Of a DNA stretch of 64,000 nucleotides, positions 15,736-24,343 are shown piece after piece; within the stretch, counting starts at the first letter, position 1; each line of letters opens with the position of its first letter. A program made the position numbers and the translations under genes. The stretch is taken from contig NZ_LMKO01000003.1 of NCBI RefSeq assembly GCF_001421705.1, positions 13,209 to 77,208 on the forward strand. The letters run 5' to 3'. The notes under the pieces were generated by a model. The model searched no databases and was not told where the DNA came from. It saw only the letters and a list, made by a program, of their open reading frames with translations. This stretch comes from Xylophilus sp. Leaf220. Its GTDB lineage: Bacteria > Pseudomonadota > Gammaproteobacteria > Burkholderiales > Burkholderiaceae_C.

Positions 15736-16319
15736 AGCTCCACCTCCGCCGGTGCGATCACGCGCGTGTCGTGTCCCTCGGTCAGGGCCGGCAGCCGCAC
15801 GGCCGTGGCGCGCCAGCCCTTGTGCTGCAGCGTGCCGGTGAAGGGCGGCTGGCCGACCACGTTGCCGGTCACGCGCACGGCGGCGGCGTCGAAGCCCGCG
15901 GGCAGCGTCAGGCGGCTGCCTTCGGCTTCGGTGCGCACGGCTTCGAGGTCGAAGGTGTCCTGCAGCACCTTGCGTGCACCGCCGTGCAGCAGGCGCGCGG
16001 CGCCGCCCACGTCGGCATCGGAGTAGGCGGCGATGTCTTCCTGCAGGAAATCGACGAAGCGCGATTCGCGCTGCAGCAGGGCCAGCAGTTGCAGCGCGGC
16101 ATCGACCTGGGCCGTTGCGCGCACGGGGGCCGGCGGTGGGGGAGGGAATGGCGCCTGCACCGGTGCGGGCGGCGGCACCTCGCTGGCCAGCGGAGCGCCG
16201 TCGCGCAGCGCCTGCACGCGCGCGGCCAGACGGTCGTCGCCCAGCAGCGCGAAGAAGCTGCCGAAGGCCAGGGACAGGCGGGAGAAAAAGGGAAGAGGGG
16301 TGGGTTCGGTCATGGGCAT
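15732..16319 (-). CDS. DUF2760-family protein
   Basis: About 195 residues starting MPMTEPTPLPFFSRLSLAFGSFFALL. An in-frame ATG at 16313 is an alternative start, and longer upstream reading lacks coding character. A proline-rich linker (PPPAPVQAPFPPPPPAPV) joins it to the conserved core ALQLLALLQRESRFVDFLQE and AYSDADVGGAARLLHGGARKVL. That core is diagnostic of DUF2760, a family routinely encoded upstream of paired Hsp70 genes. It is the first gene of the operon and its stop overlaps the next start. It may be the cofactor or client adaptor of the two Hsp70s, which is inference. Confidence 0.82.
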   Translation of the reverse strand: MPMTEPTPLPFFSRLSLAFGSFFALLGDDRLAARVQALRDGAPLASEVPPPAPVQAPFPPPPPAPVRATAQVDAALQLLALLQRESRFVDFLQEDIAAYSDADVGGAARLLHGGARKVLQDTFDLEAVRTEAEGSRLTLPAGFDAAAVRVTGNVVGQPPFTGTLQHKGWRATAVRLPALTEGHDTRVIAPAEVEL

Positions 16320-16482
16320 TGGGCAGAGGGGGCCGGTCGAACGCCGGGCCGCGTGGCCGCTATTGTCTTCAATGCGGCATAACGAACGGTAAGACGAGGA
16401 TTCCATCGCTGCGCAACGGCAGCCGGGGCCGACATGTGCGTCAGGCAAAATCCCGCCCCGGGCCGAAACCCGCTTCTACCGC

Positions 16483-16854
16483 ATGTCCCGCTTCCGAACG
16501 CTCACCACCTACTGGGTCATCGCCGTTTCCATGGCGTGTGTCCTGCTGGCGTGGCCGCTGCACATGGCGCAGCACGCGGCGGAGCCGCTCGGGGCCGACG
16601 CCGTCGCCAGCCTGGTGGGGGCCCTCGACCAGCCGGACGGCGACGGTCCGGCGGACGCCGACGGCGGCAAGGACGGCAAGCACCGCGGGTGCGTCTGGTG
16701 CATGTTCCACGGACAGCAGCATGCGGCGGGCGGCGCGCCGGATGCCCTGCGCTTCCATGCCGAGTCCCAACCGCCGCCTGTCGCCTGGCCACCAGGCCGC
16801 TTCACGGGCCGCAGCGAACTCGCGGCCGAGCCGCGCGGGCCTCCCGCCGCCTGA
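16483..16854 (+). CDS. Small membrane protein with a Cys-x2-Cys-x2-His motif
   Basis: 123 residues. An N-terminal hydrophobic segment (YWVIAVSMACVLLAWPL) is followed by HMAQHAAE, an Asp/Gly-rich acidic stretch and HRGCVWCMFHGQQHAA, a cysteine/histidine cluster that could bind metal. It resembles DUF2946-type small proteins often found next to TonB-receptor genes. It lies 136 bp upstream of the TonB receptor on the same strand, suggesting a shared role in metal handling. Confidence 0.55.
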   Translation: MSRFRTLTTYWVIAVSMACVLLAWPLHMAQHAAEPLGADAVASLVGALDQPDGDGPADADGGKDGKHRGCVWCMFHGQQHAAGGAPDALRFHAESQPPPVAWPPGRFTGRSELAAEPRGPPAA

Positions 16855-16990
16855 CACGCCGGGCGTCCTGCGGCCGAGCCGCTGCCGGGTCCCGCCTCTC
16901 CTCTCGTGTGCAGCCTTGCCCGACCGGCAGGGCTGTGGCGCATGCGTGCGTCCTGCCGGCCTTCGGCATCCCTTTTTTTCCGAAATTCCC

Positions 16991-19105
16991 ATGCACCCGT
17001 CCATTCCGGTCACGCTGCCGCGTGCCTTGCCCTTGTCCCCGTCGATGCTGGCCGTTCTCGTCCTGGCGGCCAGCCCCTCGGCCCGGGCCCAGACCGACAT
17101 CGCTCTGCCCACGGTCACCGTGCAGGGCACCAACGAGGCCGACACCCGCCAGCCTGGCGACCGTGCCGAGCTCAGCATCCGGCCGACCGCCCTGCCGGCC
17201 ACGGTGCAGCACATCGGCGAAACGGACATCGCCAACACCACCGTCGGCCGCGACATCTCCAACGTGTTCCGCCGCGTCCCCGGCGTGCTGGCCAACAACA
17301 TCGACCAGGGCGAGACCGGCAACGGATTCCGCATGCGCGGCTTCGCCACCCAGGGCACCCACGGCGCCGACACCGCGGTCTACGTGGACGGCGTGCCGCA
17401 GAACATCCCGTCGAGCCAGGGCGGCGCCGGACACGGACCGGTGTTCCTGGAATGGCTCAACCCCGAGCTGATCGGCGGCATCGACGTCGTCAAGGGGCCG
17501 GTCTCGGCGCTGTACGGCGACCAGAACCGGGCCGGCGCTGTGGACATCCGCACGCGCGACGGCGGTCCGGCCACGCCCTCCAGCATCAGCGTGGGGGCCG
17601 AACGCTACGGCCTGAAACGGACCACCCTGGTGCTGTCCAACCGGTTCGCCGCCGGCGTGGCCGAGATCGACTCGCTGCTGGTGGCCGACATCTACCGCAA
17701 CGACGGCTACCGGTACGCGTCCCGCACCGACCGCGACAGCCTGTCGTGGAAATTGTCGACCCAGCGCGACGGTGGCCGCTACAGCCTGCGCCTGACCCGC
17801 TACGTCGCCGACTTCGAGGCGGCCGGCTATCTGCTGCTGCCCGACCTGCAGCGCGGCCTGGATCCCCGTTCCACCCAGGCCAACAACCCCGGCTTCGGTG
17901 CGGCCCGCCGCACCAGCCTGGTCTTCAACCGCGCCCCGGCCGAGGGCGAGGCCGGCTGGTACGCCACCGCCTACGCCGAGAGCTTCGACCGCCAGCGCGC
18001 CATCACCAGCAACGCCACCCAGCACACGGTCGGCGTGGACGACCGCGACATCTACGGCGCCCGGCTGTTCCACAACCTCCGCTTCGGCGACGCGGGCCTG
18101 GTGCTGGGCACCGAACTGCGCAAGGACCGCGGCGATGCCTACCGCCGCATCTTCACCAACCGCCTGCCCACCGCCAACTACGTGAACGACCAGGGCCTGG
18201 ACCTGCTCACCTACGGCCTGTTCGCCCAGGGCCAGTGGAAGGCGACGCGCGACCTGAAGCTGAGCGCCGGCCTGCGCTACGACCGCTTCGACTACGACAT
18301 CCAGAACCTGAAGCTGCCGGCGGCCAGCACCGGCTACCGCAAGGGCGTGTTCACGCCCAAGGTGGGGGCGTCCTGGACGGTGCTGCCGCAGCTCGAACTG
18401 TTCGCCAACGTGGCCGAAGGCATGCGGTCGCCGGCCGCCGAGCAGATCAGCAGCAGCGGCGCCACCGGGCCGCTGGGCGCGGCGGGCGGCGTGGTGAGCC
18501 AGGTCAAGCCGAGCAAGGTGCGTTCCTACGACCTGGGCTTCACCGCCCGCCCGGCGCAGGACTGGACGGTCTCCGGCGCGGCCTACTACATCCTCAACAG
18601 CGACGAGATCGTCGGCCAGGCGGACGGGTCCTTCCGGTCGGTGGGCGACACCACCCGCAAGGGGTTCGAGCTGGAAACCCGCTGGCGGCTGGCCGGCGCG
18701 AGCAGCGTGTACGCCAGCGTGGGCCGCATCCTCGAAGCCAAGGCCAACAACCCGGCCCCCAATACCGGCGCCCGGCTGTCGATCCCGGCCACGCAGCTCA
18801 AGGGCGGCGCCCAGCACCGCTTCGCCCTCGGTGGCGGGCAGGTGACCCTCAATGCCGATGCCTACCTCATCTCCGACATCCCGTATTACGTCGGCACACC
18901 GGCCACGCAGGAGCGCACCATGCCGCTCTACACCCGCTACGACCTGCGCGGGACCTACGCCTGGAAGTCGGCCGAGCTGTCGCTGTACGCGGTCTTCCAG
19001 CCGCACCGCTTCGGCAGCGAGATCGCCTACGGCAGCGCCGCCGGGCTGATGCTGTCGCCGGTCCCGCGCACCACCGTCGGCGCCTCGCTGCGCTACTTCT
19101 TCTGA
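16991..19105 (+). CDS. TonB-dependent outer-membrane receptor
   Basis: 704 residues. The signal peptide ends around ARAQ (residue 36). Then come a TonB-box-like segment (LPTVTVQG), the plug domain (RRVPGVLANNIDQGETGNGFRMRGF, VYVDGVPQNIPSSQG) and a 22-strand barrel closing with GASLRYFF, whose terminal aromatic residue is typical. It imports a metal chelate or other large substrate using TonB energy. No substrate-specific motif, Fur box or cobalamin riboswitch was seen upstream. The stop overlaps the start of an ABC ATPase gene, and co-occurrence with an export-type ABC system is notable. Confidence 0.9.
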   Translation: MHPSIPVTLPRALPLSPSMLAVLVLAASPSARAQTDIALPTVTVQGTNEADTRQPGDRAELSIRPTALPATVQHIGETDIANTTVGRDISNVFRRVPGVLANNIDQGETGNGFRMRGFATQGTHGADTAVYVDGVPQNIPSSQGGAGHGPVFLEWLNPELIGGIDVVKGPVSALYGDQNRAGAVDIRTRDGGPATPSSISVGAERYGLKRTTLVLSNRFAAGVAEIDSLLVADIYRNDGYRYASRTDRDSLSWKLSTQRDGGRYSLRLTRYVADFEAAGYLLLPDLQRGLDPRSTQANNPGFGAARRTSLVFNRAPAEGEAGWYATAYAESFDRQRAITSNATQHTVGVDDRDIYGARLFHNLRFGDAGLVLGTELRKDRGDAYRRIFTNRLPTANYVNDQGLDLLTYGLFAQGQWKATRDLKLSAGLRYDRFDYDIQNLKLPAASTGYRKGVFTPKVGASWTVLPQLELFANVAEGMRSPAAEQISSSGATGPLGAAGGVVSQVKPSKVRSYDLGFTARPAQDWTVSGAAYYILNSDEIVGQADGSFRSVGDTTRKGFELETRWRLAGASSVYASVGRILEAKANNPAPNTGARLSIPATQLKGGAQHRFALGGGQVTLNADAYLISDIPYYVGTPATQERTMPLYTRYDLRGTYAWKSAELSLYAVFQPHRFGSEIAYGSAAGLMLSPVPRTTVGASLRYFF

Positions 19106-19842
19106 TGGGCGACGACGCGGTTCTGGAGGCGCGGGGCCTCACCGTCCGGCGCGGCGCGCGGGTCACGCTCGACGCGCTGGACCTGCGGGTGCCGGCCGGC
19201 TGCGTCTACGCGCTGCTCGGCGGCAACGGCGCCGGCAAGACGACCACGCTGAATGTCTTCCTGGGCTTCGTCCCGGCCGAACGGGGCCAGGCGCTGGTGG
19301 ACGGCATCGACGCGTCGCGGCATGCGCAGCAGGCCCGCCTGCGCCTGGCCTACCTGCCGGAGAACGTCGCGCTCTACCCCTACCTGACGGGGGTCGAGAA
19401 CCTGCGCTACTTCTGCATGCTCTCGGCCATCGACCTGCCGAAGGCGCAATGCCGGGCGCTGCTGCAGGCCGGCGGCCTGGGCGAGGATGCCCACGACCGG
19501 CGCGTGTCCGGGTACTCCAAAGGCATGCGGCAGAAGGTGGGGCTGGCCATCGCCAAGGCCCGCAAGGCCACCGCGATGCTGCTGGACGAGCCCACGTCGG
19601 GCCTGGACCCCGCCGCGGCCCACGCATTCGCCCAGAGCGTGCTGCAGGCCCGGGCGGAGGGTATGGCGGTGCTGATGGCGACGCACGACCTGTTCAACGC
19701 CTTGCAGGTCGCAGACCACATCGGCATCCTGCGGGACGGGCGCCTGGTGGCGGACTTCGCGGCGCGGGACGTGGTCCATGGCGAGCTCGAGCGCATCTAC
19801 CTGCACCATGCGCGCGGCATGCCGGAAGGGGCGGCGCGATGA
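19105..19842 (+). CDS. ABC transporter ATP-binding protein
   Basis: 245 residues. Walker A GGNGAGKTT (39-47), signature-like YSKGM (137-141, VSGYSKGMRQK), Walker B MLLDEP (158-163), followed by the H-loop ATHD. The arrangement is that of NosF/CcmA-like exporter ATPases. The ATG overlaps the receptor stop by one base and the gene overlaps the permease by four. This ATPase should power the two permeases that follow. Confidence 0.9.
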   Translation: MGDDAVLEARGLTVRRGARVTLDALDLRVPAGCVYALLGGNGAGKTTTLNVFLGFVPAERGQALVDGIDASRHAQQARLRLAYLPENVALYPYLTGVENLRYFCMLSAIDLPKAQCRALLQAGGLGEDAHDRRVSGYSKGMRQKVGLAIAKARKATAMLLDEPTSGLDPAAAHAFAQSVLQARAEGMAVLMATHDLFNALQVADHIGILRDGRLVADFAARDVVHGELERIYLHHARGMPEGAAR

Positions 19843-21242
19843 TCGGCGCGATCGCGGCCAAGGAAACCCGCGCATGGCTGCGGGACGGGCGGCTCTGGGG
19901 CTTCGGCCTGGTGCTGGCGGCCCTGTTCATCGCCGTGCTGGCGACAGCGTCGCAGCAGCGTGCGCAGGCCGAGCGGGAGCGCGCCGAGGTCGAGCGGGCG
20001 GTGCGCGCCCAGTGGGACCACCAGGGCGAGCGCAATCCGCACCGGGCCGCCCATTTCGGGCTGTACGCGTTCAAGCCGGGGTCGGCGTTGTCCGCGGTCG
20101 AGCCCGGCGTGGACGCCTCCACCGGCCAGGCGCTCTGGCTGGAGCCGCATCGCCGCAACATGGCGATGTTCGCGCCGGCCGCGGACGCGGCGCCTTCGAT
20201 GGGCCTGGGCGCATTCACGCCGGCCTTCGTGCTGCTGGCCCTGGTGCCCCTGCTGATCGCGGTGCTGGGGCACGGCACGGTGACACAGGAGCGCGAGCTC
20301 GGCACGCTGCGGATGCTGCACGCCAGCGGCATGCGCGGCACGGTGCTGGTGGCGGGCAAGTGGCTGGGGCTGTGCGCCGGGCTGGCCGTCGTGCTGGTGC
20401 CGGCGCTGGGTGCGGGCGGACTGCTGGTGGCGGACGCAGAAGGAGGGGGAGCGGTAGCGCTGCTGGGGTTGGCGTTGGTGGCCCACTACGCGACCTGGGC
20501 CGCCGTCACCGTCCTGGTGTCGGTGCACTGCAGAAGCTCCCGCTCCGCGCTCCTGGTCCTGGCGGCGCTGTGGCTCGCCTGGGTGTTCGTCGTTCCACGC
20601 ATGGCGGCGACCGCGGTGGAGCGGCTGGCGCCGCTGCCCACCGGCGCGCAGTTCTGGTCGGCCATCCACCACGACCTGGAGCAGGGACTGCCCGGCGACG
20701 GCACCGCCACGGAGCGGCTGCGGGCTTTCGACGCCCGGCTGCTGGCGGACCACCGGGTCGCCCGGCTCGAAGACCTGCCCTTCGGCGCGAACGCCAAACG
20801 GCGGCTGTTCCGGGACGCCTACGCGACCCGGGTGCATGCCCTGCATTTCGCGCGACTCTGGGATGCCCAGCAGCACCAACAGAAGCTGCTGAGGTGGTTC
20901 GGCATCGCGAGTCCCGTTGGCGCGGTGCAGGCGGTCGGCGCCGCGTTGGCGGGCACCGACCTGGCCCATCGGCGGCACTTCGAAAACCGGGCCGAGGACT
21001 ACCGGCAGCAGTTCACCACCCGGGTGGACGAGTGGGACCTGGCCTCGACGCGCGGCGTCACCTCCTTCGAGCAACGCTATGCCGGCAATGCCCAGTGGCA
21101 GGCCATCCCGCCCTGGCGCTACGACCCGCCGGGCCTGGGATTCGCCGTCCGCTCCGCGGCGGCCGACGGGGCGCTTATGGCGGCCTGGTTGGCCCTCGCG
21201 TTGGCGGCGCTCGTCGTCAGCGCCAGGAGGCTCGATCCATGA
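19839..21242 (+). CDS. ABC-2 type permease (DUF3526-like), first subunit
   Basis: 467 residues. One N-terminal membrane helix (LWGFGLVLAALFIAVLAT) is followed by a periplasmic loop of about 100 residues. Four or five helices then follow around FTPAFVLLALVPLLIAVLGHG, a cytoplasmic TQERELGTLRML motif typical of ABC-2 permeases, a second large extracytoplasmic region (FENRAEDYRQQFTTRVDEW) and a last helix. It starts inside the ATPase stop and overlaps the second permease by four bases, so the subunits are translationally coupled. Confidence 0.82.
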   Translation: MIGAIAAKETRAWLRDGRLWGFGLVLAALFIAVLATASQQRAQAERERAEVERAVRAQWDHQGERNPHRAAHFGLYAFKPGSALSAVEPGVDASTGQALWLEPHRRNMAMFAPAADAAPSMGLGAFTPAFVLLALVPLLIAVLGHGTVTQERELGTLRMLHASGMRGTVLVAGKWLGLCAGLAVVLVPALGAGGLLVADAEGGGAVALLGLALVAHYATWAAVTVLVSVHCRSSRSALLVLAALWLAWVFVVPRMAATAVERLAPLPTGAQFWSAIHHDLEQGLPGDGTATERLRAFDARLLADHRVARLEDLPFGANAKRRLFRDAYATRVHALHFARLWDAQQHQQKLLRWFGIASPVGAVQAVGAALAGTDLAHRRHFENRAEDYRQQFTTRVDEWDLASTRGVTSFEQRYAGNAQWQAIPPWRYDPPGLGFAVRSAAADGALMAAWLALALAALVVSARRLDP

Positions 21243-22528
21243 ATCCCGTTTTCTCTGCCTGCTATTGGCGGGCCGAAGGTTCGAAGTTTTCGCGGCAGCC
21301 CCTGGCCTGGGGTGCGCTGGCGGCGCTGTGGGTCGTGCTGCTGGTGACGGCGGTCTCCGCCGGCCTCGACGCCCGAGCGTGGCGTAGCGACGCGGCGCAG
21401 GACGCCGTGCAGCACGCCGCCCGGCTGGAGAAAGCCGTCGAACAGTTCCGCGCCGGGCCGCCGCCCGGCCCGGCCCGGGCGGTGGCGACCTACCAGCTGG
21501 GCCGTGGCGAACTCGGCAGCACCCGCATGCCGGTCGACGCGGGACTGGCCTTGGGAATACAGAGGCTCGCCGTGCTGCCCGTGCGGCTGAAGGCCTCGCT
21601 CGATAGCCGCCATGTCGACGCACGCGACCCGGGTCCGCTGCGCAACCCGATGCTGGCCGACGCCGCACTGCCGGGCCTGCCGGCCATGGTCGCGCTGCTG
21701 CTGCCGCTGGTCGCACTGGTCCTCTGCGCGGGCCTGGTGCAGGAAGAGCGCGAGCAGGGCCGCCTGGCCCTGCTGCGCCTGCAATCGCGACACGGGGTGG
21801 GGCCTGTCCTGGTGGCAGCGCTGGGCTGGCGGTTCATCGCGCTGTGGGGCGTGGCCGTCGCCGCGACGCTGCCTGCGTTGGCGCTGGACCCGGGCGCGAC
21901 CGCCCGGGTGGCCCTGCAATGGTCCGCGGCGCTGGGGATCTTCTGCGCTTTCTGGGTGGTGGTCGGCGGTGTCGTGTCCTGTGCCCCGCTGTCGGGCGCC
22001 GCCAGCATGCTGGCGGCACTCGGCATCTGGCTCGTGTTGACCTTCGCCGTGCCCGCCGCCCTGGTGCAGAGGGCCGGCGACCGGGAGCCGATGCCGTCGC
22101 GCCTGGCCGCGGTCCTTGCGATCCGCCATGCGCAGCAGGAGGGCGAAGACAACGAGACCGAACTGGCCCGGGCCTGGTATGCCGCACATCCCGAGGTACC
22201 TGCCAAGCTGCCGCCCGCCTGGCCCGCCAGCTTCGTTCCCCGGGTGCTGGCGCAGGACCGGGAATTGCAACCGCTGGCGCAGGACTTCCAGGAGCGCCGA
22301 TCGGCACAGGCGGTCTTCGTCGGGCGCTGGTCCTGGTCGTCGCCGGGCCTGGCCCTGGTTTTGTTCGGGCAGCGCCTGGCCGGTACCGATGCCGCTCGCC
22401 ATGCGCACTACCTGGAGCGCGTCGATGCGTTCGAAGCCGATTGGCGGGAATTTCTCGTTCCCCGTGTGATGGACTTGCAAGGAATGGGCGCCGGGCAGGT
22501 CGAGGCGCTGCCGCGCTTCGGGCGGTGA
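21239..22528 (+). CDS. ABC-2 type permease (DUF3526-like), second subunit
   Basis: 429 residues with the same plan as its neighbour: an N-terminal helix (LAWGALAALWVVLLVTAV), a large loop, a helix cluster with VQEEREQGRLALLRLQS between helices, and a second loop carrying ERVDAFEADWREFLVPRV. The two permeases are paralogues and probably form a heterodimer. Transported substrate unknown. The linked TonB receptor and metal-motif small protein suggest a metal or chelate system. Confidence 0.82.
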   Translation: MNPVFSACYWRAEGSKFSRQPLAWGALAALWVVLLVTAVSAGLDARAWRSDAAQDAVQHAARLEKAVEQFRAGPPPGPARAVATYQLGRGELGSTRMPVDAGLALGIQRLAVLPVRLKASLDSRHVDARDPGPLRNPMLADAALPGLPAMVALLLPLVALVLCAGLVQEEREQGRLALLRLQSRHGVGPVLVAALGWRFIALWGVAVAATLPALALDPGATARVALQWSAALGIFCAFWVVVGGVVSCAPLSGAASMLAALGIWLVLTFAVPAALVQRAGDREPMPSRLAAVLAIRHAQQEGEDNETELARAWYAAHPEVPAKLPPAWPASFVPRVLAQDRELQPLAQDFQERRSAQAVFVGRWSWSSPGLALVLFGQRLAGTDAARHAHYLERVDAFEADWREFLVPRVMDLQGMGAGQVEALPRFGR

Positions 22529-22649
22529 ACGGCGCTTGCCGATGCCGGTTCAGGAGCGATCTTTTGCCCGGCGTTCGCAGTCGCGTCGTCCCCGCCTACA
22601 GGACAGGCTATTGCAGCCGGATACAAGTGGCGCTCCACCAGGACCTGCC

Positions 22650-23738
22650 ATGAAGCCCTCCACCATTTTCGATATCGCCAAGAAGTCGGCTCTCGCCTGG
22701 GTCGACGACTACGCCCCCAGCATGGGCGCTGCCATTTCCTACTACACGGTGTTCTCCATCGCGCCGCTGCTGGTGATCCTCATCGCCATCGCGGGCTACG
22801 TGTTCGGCGAAGAGGCGGTGCGGGGATCGCTGCAGGGACAGATATCCGGATTGGTAGGCAAGGAGGGGGCTGAGGCGATCCAGGGGCTGATCAGCAGCGC
22901 ACGGGAGCCGGCCGAGGGGCTGGTGGCCAGCGGAATCAGCATCGTCTTCCTGCTGGTGGGCGCGACGACGGTATTCGCCGAGATCCAGAGCGCGCTCGAC
23001 CGCATCTGGCACGTGCCGGAAAAGTCCAAGCCGAGTGGGCTGTGGGGCCTGTTGCGGGCGCGGTTCCTGTCGTTCGGGCTGATCCTGGGGTTGGCCTTCC
23101 TGATGATGGCGTCGCTGTCGATCAGCGCGGGTCTGGCCGCGATCGACACCTATTTCCAAAGCCTGATGCCGGGCTGGACCACGGTGCTGATGGTGCTGAA
23201 CCTGGCGCTGTCATTGGGCGTCGAGACCCTGCTCTTCGCGATGATCTTCAAACTGATGCCGTCCACCCGGATCGCATGGCGCGACGTGTGGGTCGGCGCG
23301 GTCGTGACGGCGGTGCTGTTCGAACTGGGCAAGGTGCTGATCGGCCTGTACGTCGGCAAGGCCGGCATCAGCTCGACCTATGCGGCCGCGGGCTCGATCG
23401 CGATCATCCTGATCTGGGTGTACTACGCCACACAGGTGTTCCTGCTGGGTGCGGAATTCACCAAGGTGTATGCCAGCGAGCACGGCTCGAAACGGGAATC
23501 GGGGCGCCTCGCGAGCAGTGACGTTCAGCAGGGTCGAGACGAGCCGTCATCCACACCGGCCGCATTCGGTATGCCGCCCGCCCGAGCAAGTACTGTCGCT
23601 TTGCGCCGACCGGACGCCGGTGAAGCACCGTTGGCTACCAGCCTGGCGGTCAAGGGCGGCCTGATCGTCCTGCGAGTGCTGCTGGCAGGCTGGCTGGAGA
23701 GTCGCCACCAGAAGATCCGCCAGCGGCGAGTGCGGTAG
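22650..23738 (+). CDS. YihY/BrkB-family inner-membrane protein
   Basis: 362 residues. The N-terminal 280 residues carry six membrane helices with family landmarks: DYAPSMGAAISYYTVFSIAPLL, IWHVPEKSKPSGLWGLLRARFLSF, and GKAGISSTYAAAGSIAIILIWVYYATQVFLLGAEFTKVY split over the last helices. The final 80 residues are an extra hydrophilic tail ending in a short hydrophobic stretch (LIVLRVLLAGWLES). BrkB/YihY proteins are conserved but their function is not settled; the RNase BN label is historical. The gene stands alone after a 121-bp gap. Confidence 0.88.
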   Translation: MKPSTIFDIAKKSALAWVDDYAPSMGAAISYYTVFSIAPLLVILIAIAGYVFGEEAVRGSLQGQISGLVGKEGAEAIQGLISSAREPAEGLVASGISIVFLLVGATTVFAEIQSALDRIWHVPEKSKPSGLWGLLRARFLSFGLILGLAFLMMASLSISAGLAAIDTYFQSLMPGWTTVLMVLNLALSLGVETLLFAMIFKLMPSTRIAWRDVWVGAVVTAVLFELGKVLIGLYVGKAGISSTYAAAGSIAIILIWVYYATQVFLLGAEFTKVYASEHGSKRESGRLASSDVQQGRDEPSSTPAAFGMPPARASTVALRRPDAGEAPLATSLAVKGGLIVLRVLLAGWLESRHQKIRQRRVR

Positions 23739-23843
23739 TCGAGCCAGGGGATCACGGCAACTGCGCTTGGCTACCCATGCACAGCAACTGGCCGAGCTCC
23801 GGTGCTAGGCCGGTCTACGTTGGGCGTCCCTTCATCCCGACGC

Positions 23844-24272
23844 TCAAGATGCGCTTCCCGACTTCACGATCGACAGCTCGTTGCAGGGGCCCATACGCTC
23901 GTAATGGATCTTCGACGCCATCCGGCGCATGAAGTGGATCCCCAGCCCGCCGATATCGCGCTCCTCAACGTCCAGCCCCGTGTCCGGCGGCGTGGCCGCC
24001 AGAGGATCGAAAGCGGTGCCCCAGTCCCGGACGACCACCTCCACGCAGGAGGGGGAAGGACTGCTGGCGCGTACGTCGACCGGTCCGACAGCCCCGGCGT
24101 AGGCATGCATGGCCACGTTGGTCAGCCATTCGTCGAGGATCAGCCGCAGGGGCAGATAGACCGAAGGCTGCACTTCGTGCGATTCGGCCCACTCCTCGAA
24201 AGCGTCGAGAAACGACGACACGGCCTCGGTATCGGCTTCGAATTTGCGTTGCATCTCGACAGGTGTCGTCAT
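23844..24272 (-). CDS. RsbW/SpoIIAB-like GHKL serine kinase (anti-sigma type)
   Basis: 142 residues, the size of stand-alone RsbW-like kinases. ATP-binding motifs are an N-box with Glu48 and Asn52 (ILDEWLTNVAMHAY), a G1 box D83-W-G85 (VVRDWGTAFDP) and a G2 box GGLG (108-111, DIGGLGIHFMRRM). Such kinases phosphorylate a STAS antagonist and sequester a target, often a sigma factor. It is divergent from the sensor/phosphatase operon on its right, and a STAS gene lies at the far end of that operon, giving a complete partner-switching set. Confidence 0.85.
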   Translation of the reverse strand: MTTPVEMQRKFEADTEAVSSFLDAFEEWAESHEVQPSVYLPLRLILDEWLTNVAMHAYAGAVGPVDVRASSPSPSCVEVVVRDWGTAFDPLAATPPDTGLDVEERDIGGLGIHFMRRMASKIHYERMGPCNELSIVKSGSAS

Positions 24273-24343
24273 CGCGGGTGGTAACTGTTTGCGAGGATGG
24301 ATGACAATATGTCGCCAGGCGACTGCGGAATTGTGGCACGCGG

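Noticed and set aside
11126-16026. Very long plus-strand open frames opposite the Hsp70 operon (up to more than 1000 codons).
   Set aside because: They are antisense readings of GC-rich genes: compositionally skewed (Gly/Arg/Gln-rich), without motifs, and fully covered by the minus-strand Hsp70 genes with intact active-site motifs.
16855-16990. A riboswitch (cobalamin or other) before the TonB receptor.
   Set aside because: No B12-box-like core or paired elements could be traced in the 136-bp leader, and no Fur-box-like AT-rich repeat was seen.
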